64,000 bases of DNA from Lethocerus indicus. Taxonomy: Eukaryota; Arthropoda; Insecta; Hemiptera; Belostomatidae. The stretch spans positions 2,232,001 to 2,296,000 of the forward strand of contig JACDQD010000103.1 of the NCBI GenBank assembly GCA_019843655.1, written 5' to 3'. Position numbers and translations under genes: made by a program. Under the pieces are notes generated by a model. That model ran no database searches, was not told where the DNA came from, and was given only the letters and a program-made list of their open reading frames with translations. Shown one piece after another: positions 1 to 13,900 of this stretch. Each line of letters opens with the position of its first letter. Position 1 is the first letter of the stretch.

Positions 1-1269
1 TGCCTTGCCGTGCGTGATGTGTAATGTACACCTGGAAGGTGTGGCCCCAGACCACTCCCTTGCCGGTATTATTAGTTTCTGCGGGTAAAAAAAGGCGAGA
101 AGCATTCAGAATGATTTACTGTTTTGTTTTACTGTTAAGATTGAAAACTGTTTAAAAACTAGTTTTGTTTTATCATCCGCTAGCTAGATTTCAGTCAGCT
201 TTGTTTTCAGAATTCCCTACCCTTTTTTAAAATCACCCTTTAAATCGAAATTGACTTTTTAAATTGAAATGTCGCTATCTTTTTTTTCATTGACCCCAGG
301 CATTGTTCTTTTGTATTTTCCTTACGCGGACACAGTGTGGGATATTATTTCCTTTATTGTAGTCGGGCCGGAGTTTGCGATAGTTGGAATAATAAAGTAA
401 ATAGAATAGAACGAGATGTATTTATTACTACTTCGACAATTCCGCAGAGATAAAATTGAATGTTTGGTGGACAATAAATTATTTAATTCGTCTCACGGAC
501 ACTTATGAATTGTCCACCGTCCTTATAAGCGGCTACCACTCGGGATTGTCCCATATTTCGTGGTCTCGACTCTTTATGTAGTTGGAGTCTTTATCTTTAT
601 GGATTTATGGCTCACTTGAAATGGATCGTTTTGAAATAGGGCTCCCTGTTGCTGGCAGCGGAGATAAATGGCGCCGTTGAAATAATTGGCCAGTGTTGGC
701 CATTTTCGACGGCAATCGCATTAACGATATTTCAAGATTTCATTTGGTGCTCTGGCGGCACTATAATTGCACCCGATCGACTGGCTGCGGTGTAAAAGCG
801 GTCCCGGCTAGAACCATCATTCACGCACACGAGAACAGGCTCAGTGTTCGCCCTACGGTCTATACAATCTATACTATGTTGTATTTCATGCCTGCATTTG
901 TTGTTTTTACTTACATTTCTCTAATTTCATACGTATTTTATAATCGTGCCCACATTTCATCGTCTGATTTTAGGGTCTGAAACCTTTACGGTAATGTAAT
1001 ACTTCGTGAATATCATCCGAATTTCATATTCACCGTGCACGCGATTGTGCAATGTTTCACGCGAGTTTTCATCTGCAACAGACCTTTCTATTGCAATGAA
1101 CGCGTAAGTTGACAGGATTGAAATCAAAGGATAAACAAAGTAATCTGCCATCGTCTGCCTCCATTTGGTGAACCGATCTCATGGCAGACCAGAACGCTGC
1201 CGACAATGTCTAAGTAAGCTAGTAGAAACAGAAAAAACGTTTAAATAATAGCCAAGCAGTAAATATATC

Positions 1270-1283
1270 TTCCTTATAAGGAA
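1270..1283. promoter_or_regulatory. Palindromic CArG box
   Basis: Perfect 14-bp palindrome TTCCTTATAAGGAA containing CCTTATAAGG, which fits the SRF consensus CC(W)6GG. Isolated site with no gene nearby. Confidence 0.35.
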
Positions 1284-3269
1284 TGTTACGATAACGTAAT
1301 GAAGGGAGGTTCCCGGGTACCGGTCTTAGATTGCAGCTTACCGCTCGATTGTAGGGGTCAAGTATTGGGGTTGAACATAATTGGGGGCATTCGGGATTTA
1401 GACGGGTCGGTCTCTCAATAACACGAGGGGTTCGTATGTGCACTGGCAATAAACAGCAGGCTGGCGCTACTGGCCATAATAAATATCTCGGCTGAGGGGC
1501 CTCAGTGTTTTGTCTCGGACCAGACCGTCCACACCGCCTGCTCAATATTCATGAACGCCCCGGCGCCCTCTCCGAATATCCCTTCCGTAAAGCTAAGTCC
1601 GTATTAATTAGGCTTTCGCGGTCGGCAATTGAAAACAGACAGATAAAACGGGACGGGTTCCTCTGCCTAAGGGGTTCAGCCTAAGGGCGATGTGGGCAAG
1701 TTACAAATATTAATGCTAAGTATTCCTTTTTTAAATGCTGATTTAACGTATAATTTCCTGTACGGGTTTCCCTCTCCCCTGCCGAGTTTGGTTTCACCCC
1801 CTGAATATACTGATCCTGCGTTTTTCGGTCTGCTCCGGTAGAAATATTTAAGTTCAAGTTACATTGAAATGGTATATTTTTAAACAATAATATGTAGCAT
1901 TCTGTGACAATAACATGTGGACAGTGCTGACGGGCACCTCGAAACCGTGTTCGCTTAAAACTGAATTACTTATAATTACTAAAATTATAAATATTCTGCA
2001 ATAATCATCAATAATTTAGATAATATGAATAAATCCATGATGTTGATTAAGATCCATTTTTGCGGGAATTAGAGGAAACAAAGTTTTTAAGAGCTCCTCT
2101 TTATTTTTATTTAATGGGAAAGACTTTTGGAGTTGAAAGGCGAATCTAAATATGTAATTGAGCCACGCCAGAAGGTGGCCGCATTTGCTTATAGTTCCCT
2201 TTATCCGGAGAATCTGGTACGCCTAATTCCCGAATCGAAAAACTCGAAGAAAGAAAATTACCCTGTTTATCGCTTTACTCTGAATATGTTTCACTCGCGT
2301 GCCAATCAAAAGCTTGGGCACCGGAAATTGACCGAGCCGGATGTCGGTGTGTGTGGGCTTTTCCGATATTATCTCAAATTTAAATATCGTCCAAATCGAA
2401 ATTTAGAAATCCTTTACAGCTTGAAATTCATTATATTCTCCAGAGACTGTGTGACTAACGTATGCCACAGTTTCTACAATTTAGTAATGATTTTTTTTAT
2501 TAAAGCATAAACTACTTGTTTGTCACTAAACTCCCAGAGACGAATTTAAAACGAGTTCCTGCACATACGCATGCATTCATACACAATTCATCGTTGTGGT
2601 TTCTACGGTTATACTTTTCTGAACTGTGTTTATATCCAATCTATAGATTTCGTTTGATACTCACCTCCAAAGAGTGTATTACGTTAATTAAGTAACGATC
2701 GTTAGTTTTTATTTGTATCTGCCCGATTAAAATTATGGAGGCTCTCCTAAAATCGCGTGCACTATTCTCATCAATAACCCGATTAATAATAGCACAAGCT
2801 TAGTTCTTACTAAATTATACAGGCATCATTTGGCTTCCATTTAGAGCAAGGACATTTTCAGGCGTTTCAGAAATTACACAAAATTTAATCACACACTATG
2901 ATTGGATAATATCACTTTTAACGCTTGATTGTTTAAAATGTAACGTAAAACTAGAGATGAAAACCGCGAAATGTTTCGTTATTGTTTAGCACACCCAATT
3001 ATAAGGGGAATATTTTGATTGGCTGTGTGTGAACTGGTGACAAATTTCAATAGGATGATGTAAGCGAAACTAGGATTTACACAACCCTAATCTTATTAGG
3101 GCGGTGCTGTTGGCGGTGGTTGCGTGTCGGGGAAAGGGGCGAAGGTTTAATTAGAACATTAACGCATACTCGGGTCCGCACGTAGACGGACGTGCGAACG
3201 TATAAAGAGAAATATTTAAGTGGCGCCCGGCTGGGGGTTAGTCCATTGAAGTCGCTCAGATTTGCGTTC

Positions 3270-3302
3270 GAGGAGGATGAGGAGGAGGAGGAGGAGGAGG
3301 AG
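3270..3302 (+). repeat. (GAG)n trinucleotide tract
   Basis: Eleven near-perfect GAG/GAT triplets on the + strand. Read as codons it gives poly-Glu (or poly-Ser on the other strand), which inflates the open frames there. No gene around it. Confidence 0.9.
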
Positions 3303-6300
3303 CCGAGAGTGGATAATCCGCAGACCGGGGCACGTCCACATAATTGGTGCAATTTAATTATAGCGGGCCCCTCAAAGCGGGGCCCCGTGTTTGGTCCGGC
3401 CGGAATTTCAAGTGCGAGTAATTAAGAGTCGGAGCCCCCGCCCGACAAAGGGCCCTCTCCACCCCGAGAGGGACAAAAGGGTGGCCGCCCGGATAAATAC
3501 GTCAACGGTTTTCTTAAACTACTAACGCCCGCGTAGTTGTTTCGACTCGGTGTGTCTTCCGGGGTGAGACTGAAATTAACACTAAGGAAAATTAATACAA
3601 ATAAAACTTACCAATCTATAAGCGTTAATACAAATTTCACTCTGTGACCGCAATGATTCAATAGGCCAAATGTTTCCTAGGCGCTACTCTTTCTATTCAT
3701 CTGTTCAAGAAACAGGTTTTGTGAATTCGATCGGAATCTAATCAATTAACGAGGGTCCACAAAAATTTCAGAAAAGTTATATTAGAAGTAAATAATAATT
3801 ACAATTACAATATTAATTTGAGATCATGGATTAGTTGAGGTTGGTATTATTAATGTGTCTCTATGGTGAGAATAGTCTATTCTCAAACCCATCTTTATGA
3901 ATGGATTAATCGTTTTTTTTTCCTGTGAGCCGGGAGAACATCGAGGCCAATCGCAGTGTGAGAATTCTTTTCGAACGTCCCTCGTATGTTCTCCATATAT
4001 CATCGTTCTTCGCTAGGTTTGCGCCTCCACTCGCCGATTTGGTCGTATGCCATATTGGTTTCTGCTTCTACTACTTAAGCGACCGCCGGTGGGAACATCC
4101 TGTATACAATGTAGCAGTGTAGAATTAAGTGCACAGAAACCAAACAAAATTCTGGAAAAAGGCATAGTAACCTGAGATATAAAAATATACTGTCTAATTA
4201 TTATCAACCAATGTGACCTCAGCTCTCGGTCTTTCTCAAATAACTAGTAATTTAATAATAACATGTTGTATGGGGATCACCTTAAGGATTAACACAATAC
4301 TGTTTGTATAACATAATACTCCATAAACTTATCTTGGCTCAAACTTAGGGTAATCGAAACAACAAACAGGAACTCCCCTGATGCCCAAGTGAACCGCCAT
4401 TATAACCTTTACAACATTGTTATGAAATAGTCGCCATTGTGTACTTAAATGGCGATCTCGTTCGCTTAATATTCATTAAAATAATACTCATTCGCAATTT
4501 CTTTTCTACCTAGGCAGGTGGAATTGACAGTTTAAGTCAAGTAGTTCGAAAAATAAGTATTTATTTTTTTTAAGAGGTCAATCCCCGGCTCCTTTTGGAG
4601 CGACTCAATTTGAACTGATAAATGAGGGAATTATACCGGTAGAGGGGAGTGTCGGGGGTTGGTGGGGGGGATTTAAGAGGACGGCTAAAAAATCTAAAGC
4701 AATTCCTGGGGAAACATCTGGCCAAGATCGAGTGTAGCACTTCCTGCGGGCCGGAGGAGGATGGTACCCGCCCGCCATACACAATGTATAGCCTCCGACC
4801 TGAATTTATTTGGGCTTTTTAAACGGGCCTTCCCTCCGCCCCTTCCAGGCATTCGCCCCTTGTTTTTCCTTCAGTTCTCTTTTTTTCCCCCTCGGGTTCC
4901 TTTTCTCCTTTTTCGGTAGTTTTAGCCCTCCCCCACTGCTCCCGGATTCTGCTTTAACTCGGAACATACCCGTTTTTTCGAAGCCGGGAGAATCTTAGTT
5001 GTTTTTAGCGTTATCCTTTACCTTACGACATCAACTTTTGATGTTTAGGGGGATCGGATTAAATCGATCGGCCTTGTAGTAAAGCCTGGTCCTAATTTTA
5101 TAAAGCTAGAATTGTATAATACCATTGTAACTTCAATAGCTTGGCAAAACAGCCTCTTCAGTTCTCCCACAGTACGTTACTCTAACCCAACATTTTATTA
5201 CTTTATATAGTTCATATTTTTATTTTTCTCCAAAGGTATGGAAGTTATGTTGGTTGAAATTACGGAATAACTACTACAAAAAATATTAAATATGGGTGAG
5301 GGAGTGGTAAGTAAAATTTAATGAATATAAATATCATCCTTTATAAACTTTATCAAATGGCCTCATCCTGTGTATACTAAAAATACGATCGCTCAAATAA
5401 TCAACCATCATTTTTTCCCCCACTTTGGCTGTTGGTGGAAGTGAAACAGAGCACGCGAGTAATTAGAGAGCGCCGAGTGTGCGGTTCGTGCCCTTTTTTC
5501 TTCATCCGGTAGTTAATCATCGTTAGGAATGTGTAATTTATAGTCCATTTGTACTCAGTTTCAGAAGTAGCAGTCGTTTTGTTCTAGGTGTTGAGGCTGA
5601 TATTTACTGACGAAATGACAAGAGGACTGAGCTCCATATGTCAATGACAAATGTGCGTTTAATTACATGTGCGGTCTGTCGTGTAATTAAATATGTATAT
5701 TATCAATAACATGGAATGCTTTTTTGGGGTTAATCAAAAGTCTCTATGGGTTTTCTTGATCATTGAATTAATTTAATTTTAAATTCTGAATTAAATTTTG
5801 AAATAACATGTTGAGAATAATTTATTGTTCTGGAACTTTCCTATTAATATGAAATTACGTTATAGTTTATGGCAGTATTGTTTTATTTTACATAATATGG
5901 GATCATTATGCTTACAGCATACCTTAAGCAAGTGACAGGCAGAATTATCTTATTCGTTATTCTGATTCGGTCTCTCCGCGTATCCATCCTCGACGTCTTG
6001 TTGTATTTCTTGTTGACTTCGACTTATCTAAACCCGTTGCCATCCTCGTAACTAACAATTTTACAATGCTATCCAGCGTAACGAAGAACACAGAAGAATT
6101 TCGTCCATCCGGATATTTCTGCGGGCTGGGTGAAGACTTAGGCTGCGGGCGATTGCCGGAATACCTAATGAAGATACCTCGGCCTTGGAGGCTGGACGTA
6201 AAACCCCTATTTTATTTCCGCAGGAACCGAGACGGGACAATTTTTCCCGTTCTGCGGTCTCTATCTCCCGGGCCCGGATCGTTATTGGGCCTGCATTGTG

Positions 6301-7999
6301 GCCGGGCTAATCAGTAAGGTTCCTTTCGGGAACGACTGAGATTTGCATTTCTCTTGCGTCTGGGGGTGGGGTTTAACTCTCTTTATCTTTTGGACTTCTA
6401 GTTCATCTTTTTTCTCATCCCGGAGGACCACCGCGGGTCTTTCTCTCCCTTAATAACCCGCGCCAACGGCGAAGAAGGAAGCAGCAGTCGAAATACGGGA
6501 GTAGGGTAATCTGGGACAGGTCCCGATGTCTCCCGGCTTTAGACCGCCGGCGTTATTTCTCTCCTTTTCATGCGTCGCTATTATTAAGGCTTGGTTCCGA
6601 CTCCCCCGAAAGATTAGTCTCTGAATTATCTCAGACAGATTTAAAAATTTAATTAGTCTCTACAGAAGGATCTAGATGGCATATATATTAGCATAGAAGT
6701 AATATATATTTTTTATAATAATCCAACAACATACTGCGTCAGAGTATATCAAACCTGTACCTCACAAGAGCCTACAGAATATCATTTTGATAATTCTTGC
6801 GGCCATAATCGTGTTGTCTGTATGTTCTTAAATTAATTCTGGCGAAGTATTTAGTCCTAAATAATCTACATAATCGAACAGCTTGTCTGTATATTAAGTT
6901 CTGGCTTTATTAACAACGGAAGAACGGTATCTGCGATATTGCAGTCTGAAGAGAATAACACGGACAAAACCTCTTGACATGACGCTCGCTTCAATTTAAA
7001 ACTTGGTAACAAGCCAATAATTGAAAGAAATGTGAAGGGTCGGTAAGAAAAAAGGAGAGGACCGAAAAGAAATAAACTAACGATAAAAGGTACACGACTA
7101 TGTTTCTAGTTAGGATGAACTGTACAGATATGCAGTGTCCTTCATATTTTGTACTGATAACGAGCTCATTAATATTTGTTCGTATAAGGTATTCCAAACG
7201 AAGATAATGTTCTTTACTAAGGGGTGAGGGTATACGTCCTTCCACATTATTAATTGAGTGATTCGAATCCTGGTGCCGCGTTCTAACCTTTTGAATTCAG
7301 TGGCAGTTTGTTAGTTAACAACTGTTACACAGCTAAAATCCGGTTATGAGGCCGTTTCAAATAAAAATGTAATGGAACTCCGAAGTTTCAGAAACGGGGG
7401 TTCGAATCCCGAAGGCGGTTTGAATTTTCATTCAATTACTAATTTGAATTGATAACGAGAGTGGCTCGTAAACACTGGTACACTTATTAGCATCACCAGT
7501 GAGTGCACGGTGCTTCTTGCATAAGCACAGCAATATATTACTAACGGATCAATTCCGACCGAATTCAGCGATTCTGAAAACTAAATAGGCTAGAGGAGAC
7601 AGAAATTCTATCGAAACGTAATATCAATAATAAGGCGATTGTTAATAATTCGTATCAAGAACGGAAATAGATAAGTTACACATAAGTTACAAAACGGAAC
7701 TTACATGGCCGAATCGTGTGTTATCGTGCACTTCTGCTTACTCATGTTAACTTATTTTACTATATTCATATTGCCGTTTAAGCAATACATCTACCATCTT
7801 GAAGATCACTGTTGGTATGCCAGTAGCGACATCCAAGCATGTCGGAGGGTGCAGTCCTTTCGGCCGAATCATGCTCCCAAGAACGAAATATGTAATATTT
7901 TCTTCGAACCGGAACACGAAAGATAAACCTTAAAAAGAAATGTGCGAATCTCATTTATTCAGAATAGCAATATTATTGGGAAGAGACTGGGAGAAAAGT

Positions 8000-10900
8000 A
8001 CTCCTATGGTCATCGATTTTCAAGAGGCCCCCCCCGGCGCGCTTTGACTTTCGTGCCTCTCCCTCCCCTTCATTTACCCTCCAAAAATATAAAGTATGAG
8101 CGATGGGGTTTGTGTTTTGTTGGCCCGAAACCTGAGGCCGTTCTCTTTCATTCCGAATACTCGTAAGGATGGTGCGCTTTTGGTGGTATACATTTGATTT
8201 GACTGGAATTCGCATAATGGGAAATTATCTTCGCTTATGAATTGTGTTTGTTAATAATTCTATGACTTTAATGCTCCTACGTTATTTATTATGGCTTTGC
8301 TTAGGCGGTTCTAGTTTTTTTTGTCTATTGTTTTCTTTATCTGGGGTGTACTCGTGGGCTTCATTGGTGGATCGGATTTTTTACCTCTTCAGGTATTGTC
8401 TCGACCTCTGCCCGTTGATCGGATTATCCCAATGAAGAGTTTCGAGCAGTTTAATAACCGTATTGAAATTGAATTTGTTGTAGTACGCGTCAGTCCCCAT
8501 TTACCTGGTGGGGGGCCATTTCCCCCATCGGTATTAAATGATGCCGAGTGGGCCCCCATTATGGGGCCGCTAATAAATCGGCATATCGGTTCGGTTGTTG
8601 GGGGTGGGGGTGAGGGAGTGCACAAAAGGTGCTTTGTCTTTCAATTTGTTGCCCGGGCCCAGTCGGCGTAGGAAACGCGGGCGAGCGGCCCCAAAACAAA
8701 AAAAAAATAATATATATACTCCCCTTTTTTTCCAGTCCGGGCTTTCGTTTAACGACGTGAATGGATTCATTGTGTGTCCCGTGCCGTGGAAGATTTGGGC
8801 GCCGGCCAATAGCCCGAGAGGAGGGACCCGAGATTTATTCGACCGACAGGGGGCGAGGCCCCCGCCCCCGCCCCAGGGAATTGACTTCCCCGCTTCAATT
8901 GACGCCGCCCTCCCCGGGACCTTTTCCCCTTATCCGCCTAATGTATTAAATATCTATATCCTTCGATTGTATCCTTTGTTCCCACGCCCGGCTGAAAATA
9001 GAGCCATTTGTCTAGAGCCATTTCCTTTCGGAATCAGCTACACCGTTTAAACAGTGATGGTGGATTAATATTTTGTGGGGAATATTTCTCCAGATATTTT
9101 TATGTTACATACCATTATGTTACGCATTCTTAATATATGCGGTATGAGTTTAAATTATCCGGGAAATAGGAACGCTAAAAAATCAGAACCTAGGAACACT
9201 ACTGTTCTTCTTGTATATTATTTTTAAATCGAAAACTGATTTGTAAAAATAAACTCTGTAGAAAACCCTCGTCTCAATAGCAAATTATAAATTTTACCAT
9301 ATCCATTCATTTTATATTGTATTTATAGGAATCTGAATTGAATCCTAATCGTGTTCTGTTATTGTTTTTTTTTTTAAACACATTGTTTTGTTACGCTGCT
9401 ATCAGTCTACTATAATTATGTCCTCACTATTAATCATTCGCAATGTTTGAATATAGAAACTGTCTCAATTATTGCATAATTTAAATTTTTAATTACAGTT
9501 CATATGAAATTAGTCCGACTTTTCAAAAAAAAAATTTCGGGACGAGCCCGCGGTTTCTTTTATCGCGTACCTGGGTTAAAACAACCTCCGGCCTCGCAAT
9601 TGTGTACGGCTCCCCTAAAGGGTTGGAAAAATACACTCCCATTCGACCTACACAACCGCTGTTTATTCGTATACGCCTAATTTGCATATGAATGCGGAAT
9701 ACCCTTCAAATATTCGGGGCGGTGTTACGACAACCTTTATCGAGATAAGAATAGATAGCTTTTTTTTGCTTTGTCGGTGGTCTCCCCCACCTTTTGTTCG
9801 GCGAAAGTGTGAGAAACATTTTTCACGATCAGGCAGCGGGGAGGTGGACGGCGTGTACATGTGTGCGTGCATTATACGGGGGAGAGGCCGGGGATAATGT
9901 AAAAATGAAAATTTATTTGATGCGCGTAACGAAGTGGAAGCGCAAGACAGCACAAAGGGTCAGACGGCTCTAACTCGGGTGTTCATTTCACACACGGTAG
10001 ACTGACAAACGTATGGTGTAATTTACGGACGACGGGCCGTAACGCAGTCCTGAAATGGAAGGGGTCAACTTCTTTTGTTTCGTACTTTGCAAGCCCACCT
10101 CCCCCCTCCCCTGTTTTTCATCAGGGAATCGGCTTTACTGCCCGGCACGGAACTTTTGATTTAATCAACGCAATTTCTAAAGTTCCCGATTGAGATGGCA
10201 TTGACTTATGACACTCATCTCACCTTGCTCCTTTTCTCTGAAACTTACAGTAAGTTTTCCTAAGAGTATAAATTTTTGTTGGAATAAGAAGTGGGCTCTT
10301 TGTTCGGATGTATTCAGATTGTCCATTACTGAACATTTGAAAATAGTTCGGTTCTATTTGACACTATACCCGACTGTAAGCTTCTGGCGCCTTTGAATTT
10401 ACAGCACCTTTAAGTAGTTCGAGATAGTGTGGGTGGCGATTAATTGAATCGCAGGGAAAGTATCTTATTCTTCTGACCTTTTACGAATGTTTTTCGGTAA
10501 GGGGACAGTTTCTTAAAATCGAATTTCCTCTTTCCTCCAGGATGAAGGCTCATACTGGTGCCACCACCCCCATTTTTCTCCAACTCCCTTCGATCATAAT
10601 AGGCAATACGCTAAGATATCGCTTACTCCTGTAAAATTCAGTATCGACATTCTGGCAACGCGGCTTCGCGTTCCAATTCTGAAGCTCGTTCTTCGCGATT
10701 GGATTTTATTAAGTTTTTCCCAATCACGATTTTCCAGGAACAGCAGCAAGTTCCCCCGCGAGCAACGAGTGTTTGCTGTAATTTATTTTTACAACTGAAG
10801 TCTATCTAAGAAGAATACGTTTGTCCCCTGGTAACAATAAAGGATAGAAATTGAGTGCCGGTGTTCTCCATTAGGTTCGATTCATAGTTTTAATCGTCAG

Positions 10901-13900
10901 AAAGGAAAAGTTCATTTTCAGAAACAGTATATGTCGCACAAAAGGATTGTGAGGGTTGTGCAAAAATGTTGCGCAAAAAGATTACTCGAGCCTCAGCACT
11001 GACTTCAAAGCTCTTCAATAATTTGCCGAATCGCTCGAATCCCGATATGAAATTTTTTTCGTATACCAATCGTGCCGGATGGCCGGGCTTTTGGAGAACA
11101 ATTCGAGGTGTATCGGCGCCGATACGGCCGTATATCTGGCCGCGTCATTTCCCGGCTTTAAATCCTCTATCGCTCGGGGACTATAGGCGGAAAAGTAATA
11201 AAATTAGTCAGCGACTGCCGTATTTGAGTCCGCGGCCCCAATTGATCGCTGTCAAAGGACCGGCTGTAACTGACACGCGCCCGTCCAATTTTGAATTGGC
11301 CGGCGAGCGTACATGTCAACTCGGCCGACGTCCGACAGACACAATTGTTCTTTCGGGGGGCAAAAAAATATTACAAAAGTAGTTCCGCCCCTGCTGAATT
11401 TTAATATCTTTCTAAATAAATAATTTGCGCGCTGTATGCATTTCTAGTCTAGACTGTTTCCGAGTTATTCAGTTCTTTGCTGTTTGTTTTCATTCGTTCT
11501 CCGCCTGTAGTCACATGTCCACACTTTCGTGAGTTGTGCACTCTAAATGCATAGGAGTGCTCTCATGCGTGCCGGAATGCCTTATAGGTTGTCCACTGGT
11601 GTATGTTGTTGCGTAACTGTCTTGTATGTATGATGAGAATGCAGTTGATGGTAGTTGGTAGAGGCCGTGGGCCCGTAATACTGGGGCGGCCGTTCTGTGC
11701 TGTCCCCCGAGGGCGGTTGATTGGAGAGTGGGCCGTCACAGGTAATAGGGTAGGTCCGGTGAGCGCTGTATACCGGGCCCGAACCCGGTTCCATTCCCTG
11801 CGGTGAGGGCATTTTATTGTTGATTTGGCTCTTTCTTTAAAATTAAGAACAATTAAAGAATTCATAAGCGCTACTGATGACTAGTTAAAAAGTATATCGC
11901 CGATTAGCCAGTACAAGTGTACTGGGGGTAGAGAAAATTCTGCAAACCTTTTTCCTTTTTGATTTCGCTATTTTTTTCTCTGACGCTGATTTCAACTCAA
12001 TTCTAATTCCATTTCAGTAGGTGTTTCACTTACGGGTATCGATTCGTGTCTACTGGAATTGGTCGTTTCAATAAACCTAATTAATAATATTGGAAGGGGA
12101 AATGAAATGTGTGTTAGGTATTAACACAGATTTGTAACCCCAACTTAGCGTCTGTAAGGACTTGTGGCAACTTCGGGAGAACTATGGCTTTAAACTTGAT
12201 AATCAGGAAACTAGGTAATTGGACCCGGTGAATTCACTATTTACTACTGCTACAGCACTATTTATTAGAGAAGAAGTTCGCCTTGCAACAAAGAGCTGCG
12301 CCAGGTAGTGACGCTAATTATAATTAATTACGGGTCTATTTAAATGGATTTATGAATATTAAGTTTGTATTTTTATTACCTCCGCCAAATTTGTATTCGC
12401 GCATAAAATATTCACATTCTTCTAATTTAAAATTATAACAGATTATTTTTTTAAAGGTTTTTCATATTAATGATGTCACTGGGGATTTAGTTAGTGAGAA
12501 ATTCAAGCGTTCGACCCCCGGCTATCCTCTTTTCAACGATTTCTCTTTGGGTTCCCTTCTGACACAGGTTGTCTTCGGGTCTCCCCCCGAAGATGTTGGA
12601 GGTACGATCGTTTATATACATATTTGATATGACTAAAGGTACGCAGAAATATCGTATATAGATGGATAAATCTGATCTGCGTTTTGCTGAACGTTCGTCC
12701 AGTATTCCGTGTTTCTGTTAAGGGTGTCGCTAATTGAAAATCTTCACTGCCCTCTGACGTTATACGCGACGGCGACAGGAAGAAAAACATAGAAGAGAGC
12801 TGGCTGCGGAGCTCCAGTTAGCCCTTATTTTCCGTGTGTGGACACCTTTCATCCGGCTAGACCGAAAGGGCGACGCTCGAAGGAGGGTATTAGGGGCGAG
12901 CTAATAAGGACGCTCTCCTACGCCCCCCTTCAATTAGCCCGGCCGTCTCTGTCTCTTCCTTCCCTCGCTCCGGTCGTCGACGGAGTCATTTATAAAGGGG
13001 GTAAAAAAAGATAAACGAGCCGGGGCTAATGGGGGACGGTGGGGAGGTGACGGCCCGGGCAGGGAGGCCCACTTCTTCCAGGTAAACCCCCTTCACCCCA
13101 TTATTGTTTGTTCGGCGTCCCCGTTTCTAGAAAGGGGGATGGAAAAAACCGGTCGGGGGATTTCAACCCCTTGGACAGTTTGCGGCCGTGGAAAACTGTT
13201 GTCTCCCCGGGCGGTAAAAGTCAAACTGGATTTATGGGCGAGGTAACGGTAAGGCACTTTTTTTATATTCGACCTGTTAAACTTCACGTGTGACTTTATA
13301 TTCTTTTCCTTCTACTATTTGAAATAAAAAGAAAATGCTTTCTTCGTTTTCTGTTTATTCCTCTCGCTTAGACGCCGTGTGTATTGAGTTATAATTCGTC
13401 GTATTTGTCACGGACAGAGTGGATCTTTGAAACGGATAAAGCCATCCAGATTAGTAGTTCCGTCTCAAGAATTCTTCCCGATTATGAAATATAGAAATAA
13501 CACAGTCGAAATAATACAGTTATATAATGTAGTATCCCTCTAGTAGAAAGGAATGATACTGATAAATTCGAGTCGGCGAACAGGAAATATATAAAGGATA
13601 TCGCAGGAATTATGCTGTTTAAACCATTCGCTTTGAATGGTACAAATGCATTGGAATGAAACAATTTACTTATTTTTGTACAAATAGTAATTTATTTTGA
13701 GCAAAGAATGGAAGAGATTTAGAATATCTTCAAAATGTTACACAATAGTAATTTTTTTTTGGAATCCAGGATTTTTTCTGAATTAAAAAAATCACCGATG
13801 CCTTGTCCGCTTCTCGGCCTAAACTATTGAACCCTAACTGACTATTGTTCCCTTTAAAATGTCGTCCGTCTTCCCCGCTTTACCTTTTTCTTTCATTGTA

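Larger units (their letters stand above)
1..8000. other. Non-coding stretch, no gene recognised
   Basis: AT-rich with short GC-rich patches (about 3.1-3.5, 6.1-6.6 kb). Open frames are under 130 codons and lack domain motifs. The CArG palindrome and GAG tract are the only discrete features seen. Confidence 0.6.

Noticed and set aside
466..518. GGTGGACAAT / ATTGTCCACC inverted repeat
   Set aside because: A ten-base arm with a 33-nt loop is expected a few times in 64 kb by chance.
7380..7425. Possible tRNA gene or tRNA-derived SINE (B-box GGTTCGAATCC at 7399-7409)
   Set aside because: The B-box is perfect, but the T-stem does not pair over five bases and no A-box, anticodon arm or acceptor stem could be placed upstream.
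8595..9050. 151-codon open frame
   Set aside because: Low-complexity Pro/Arg-rich translation of a GC-rich patch, with no family resemblance.
10966..11382. 138-codon open frame
   Set aside because: No motif or homology recognised; overlaps palindromic GC-rich DNA.
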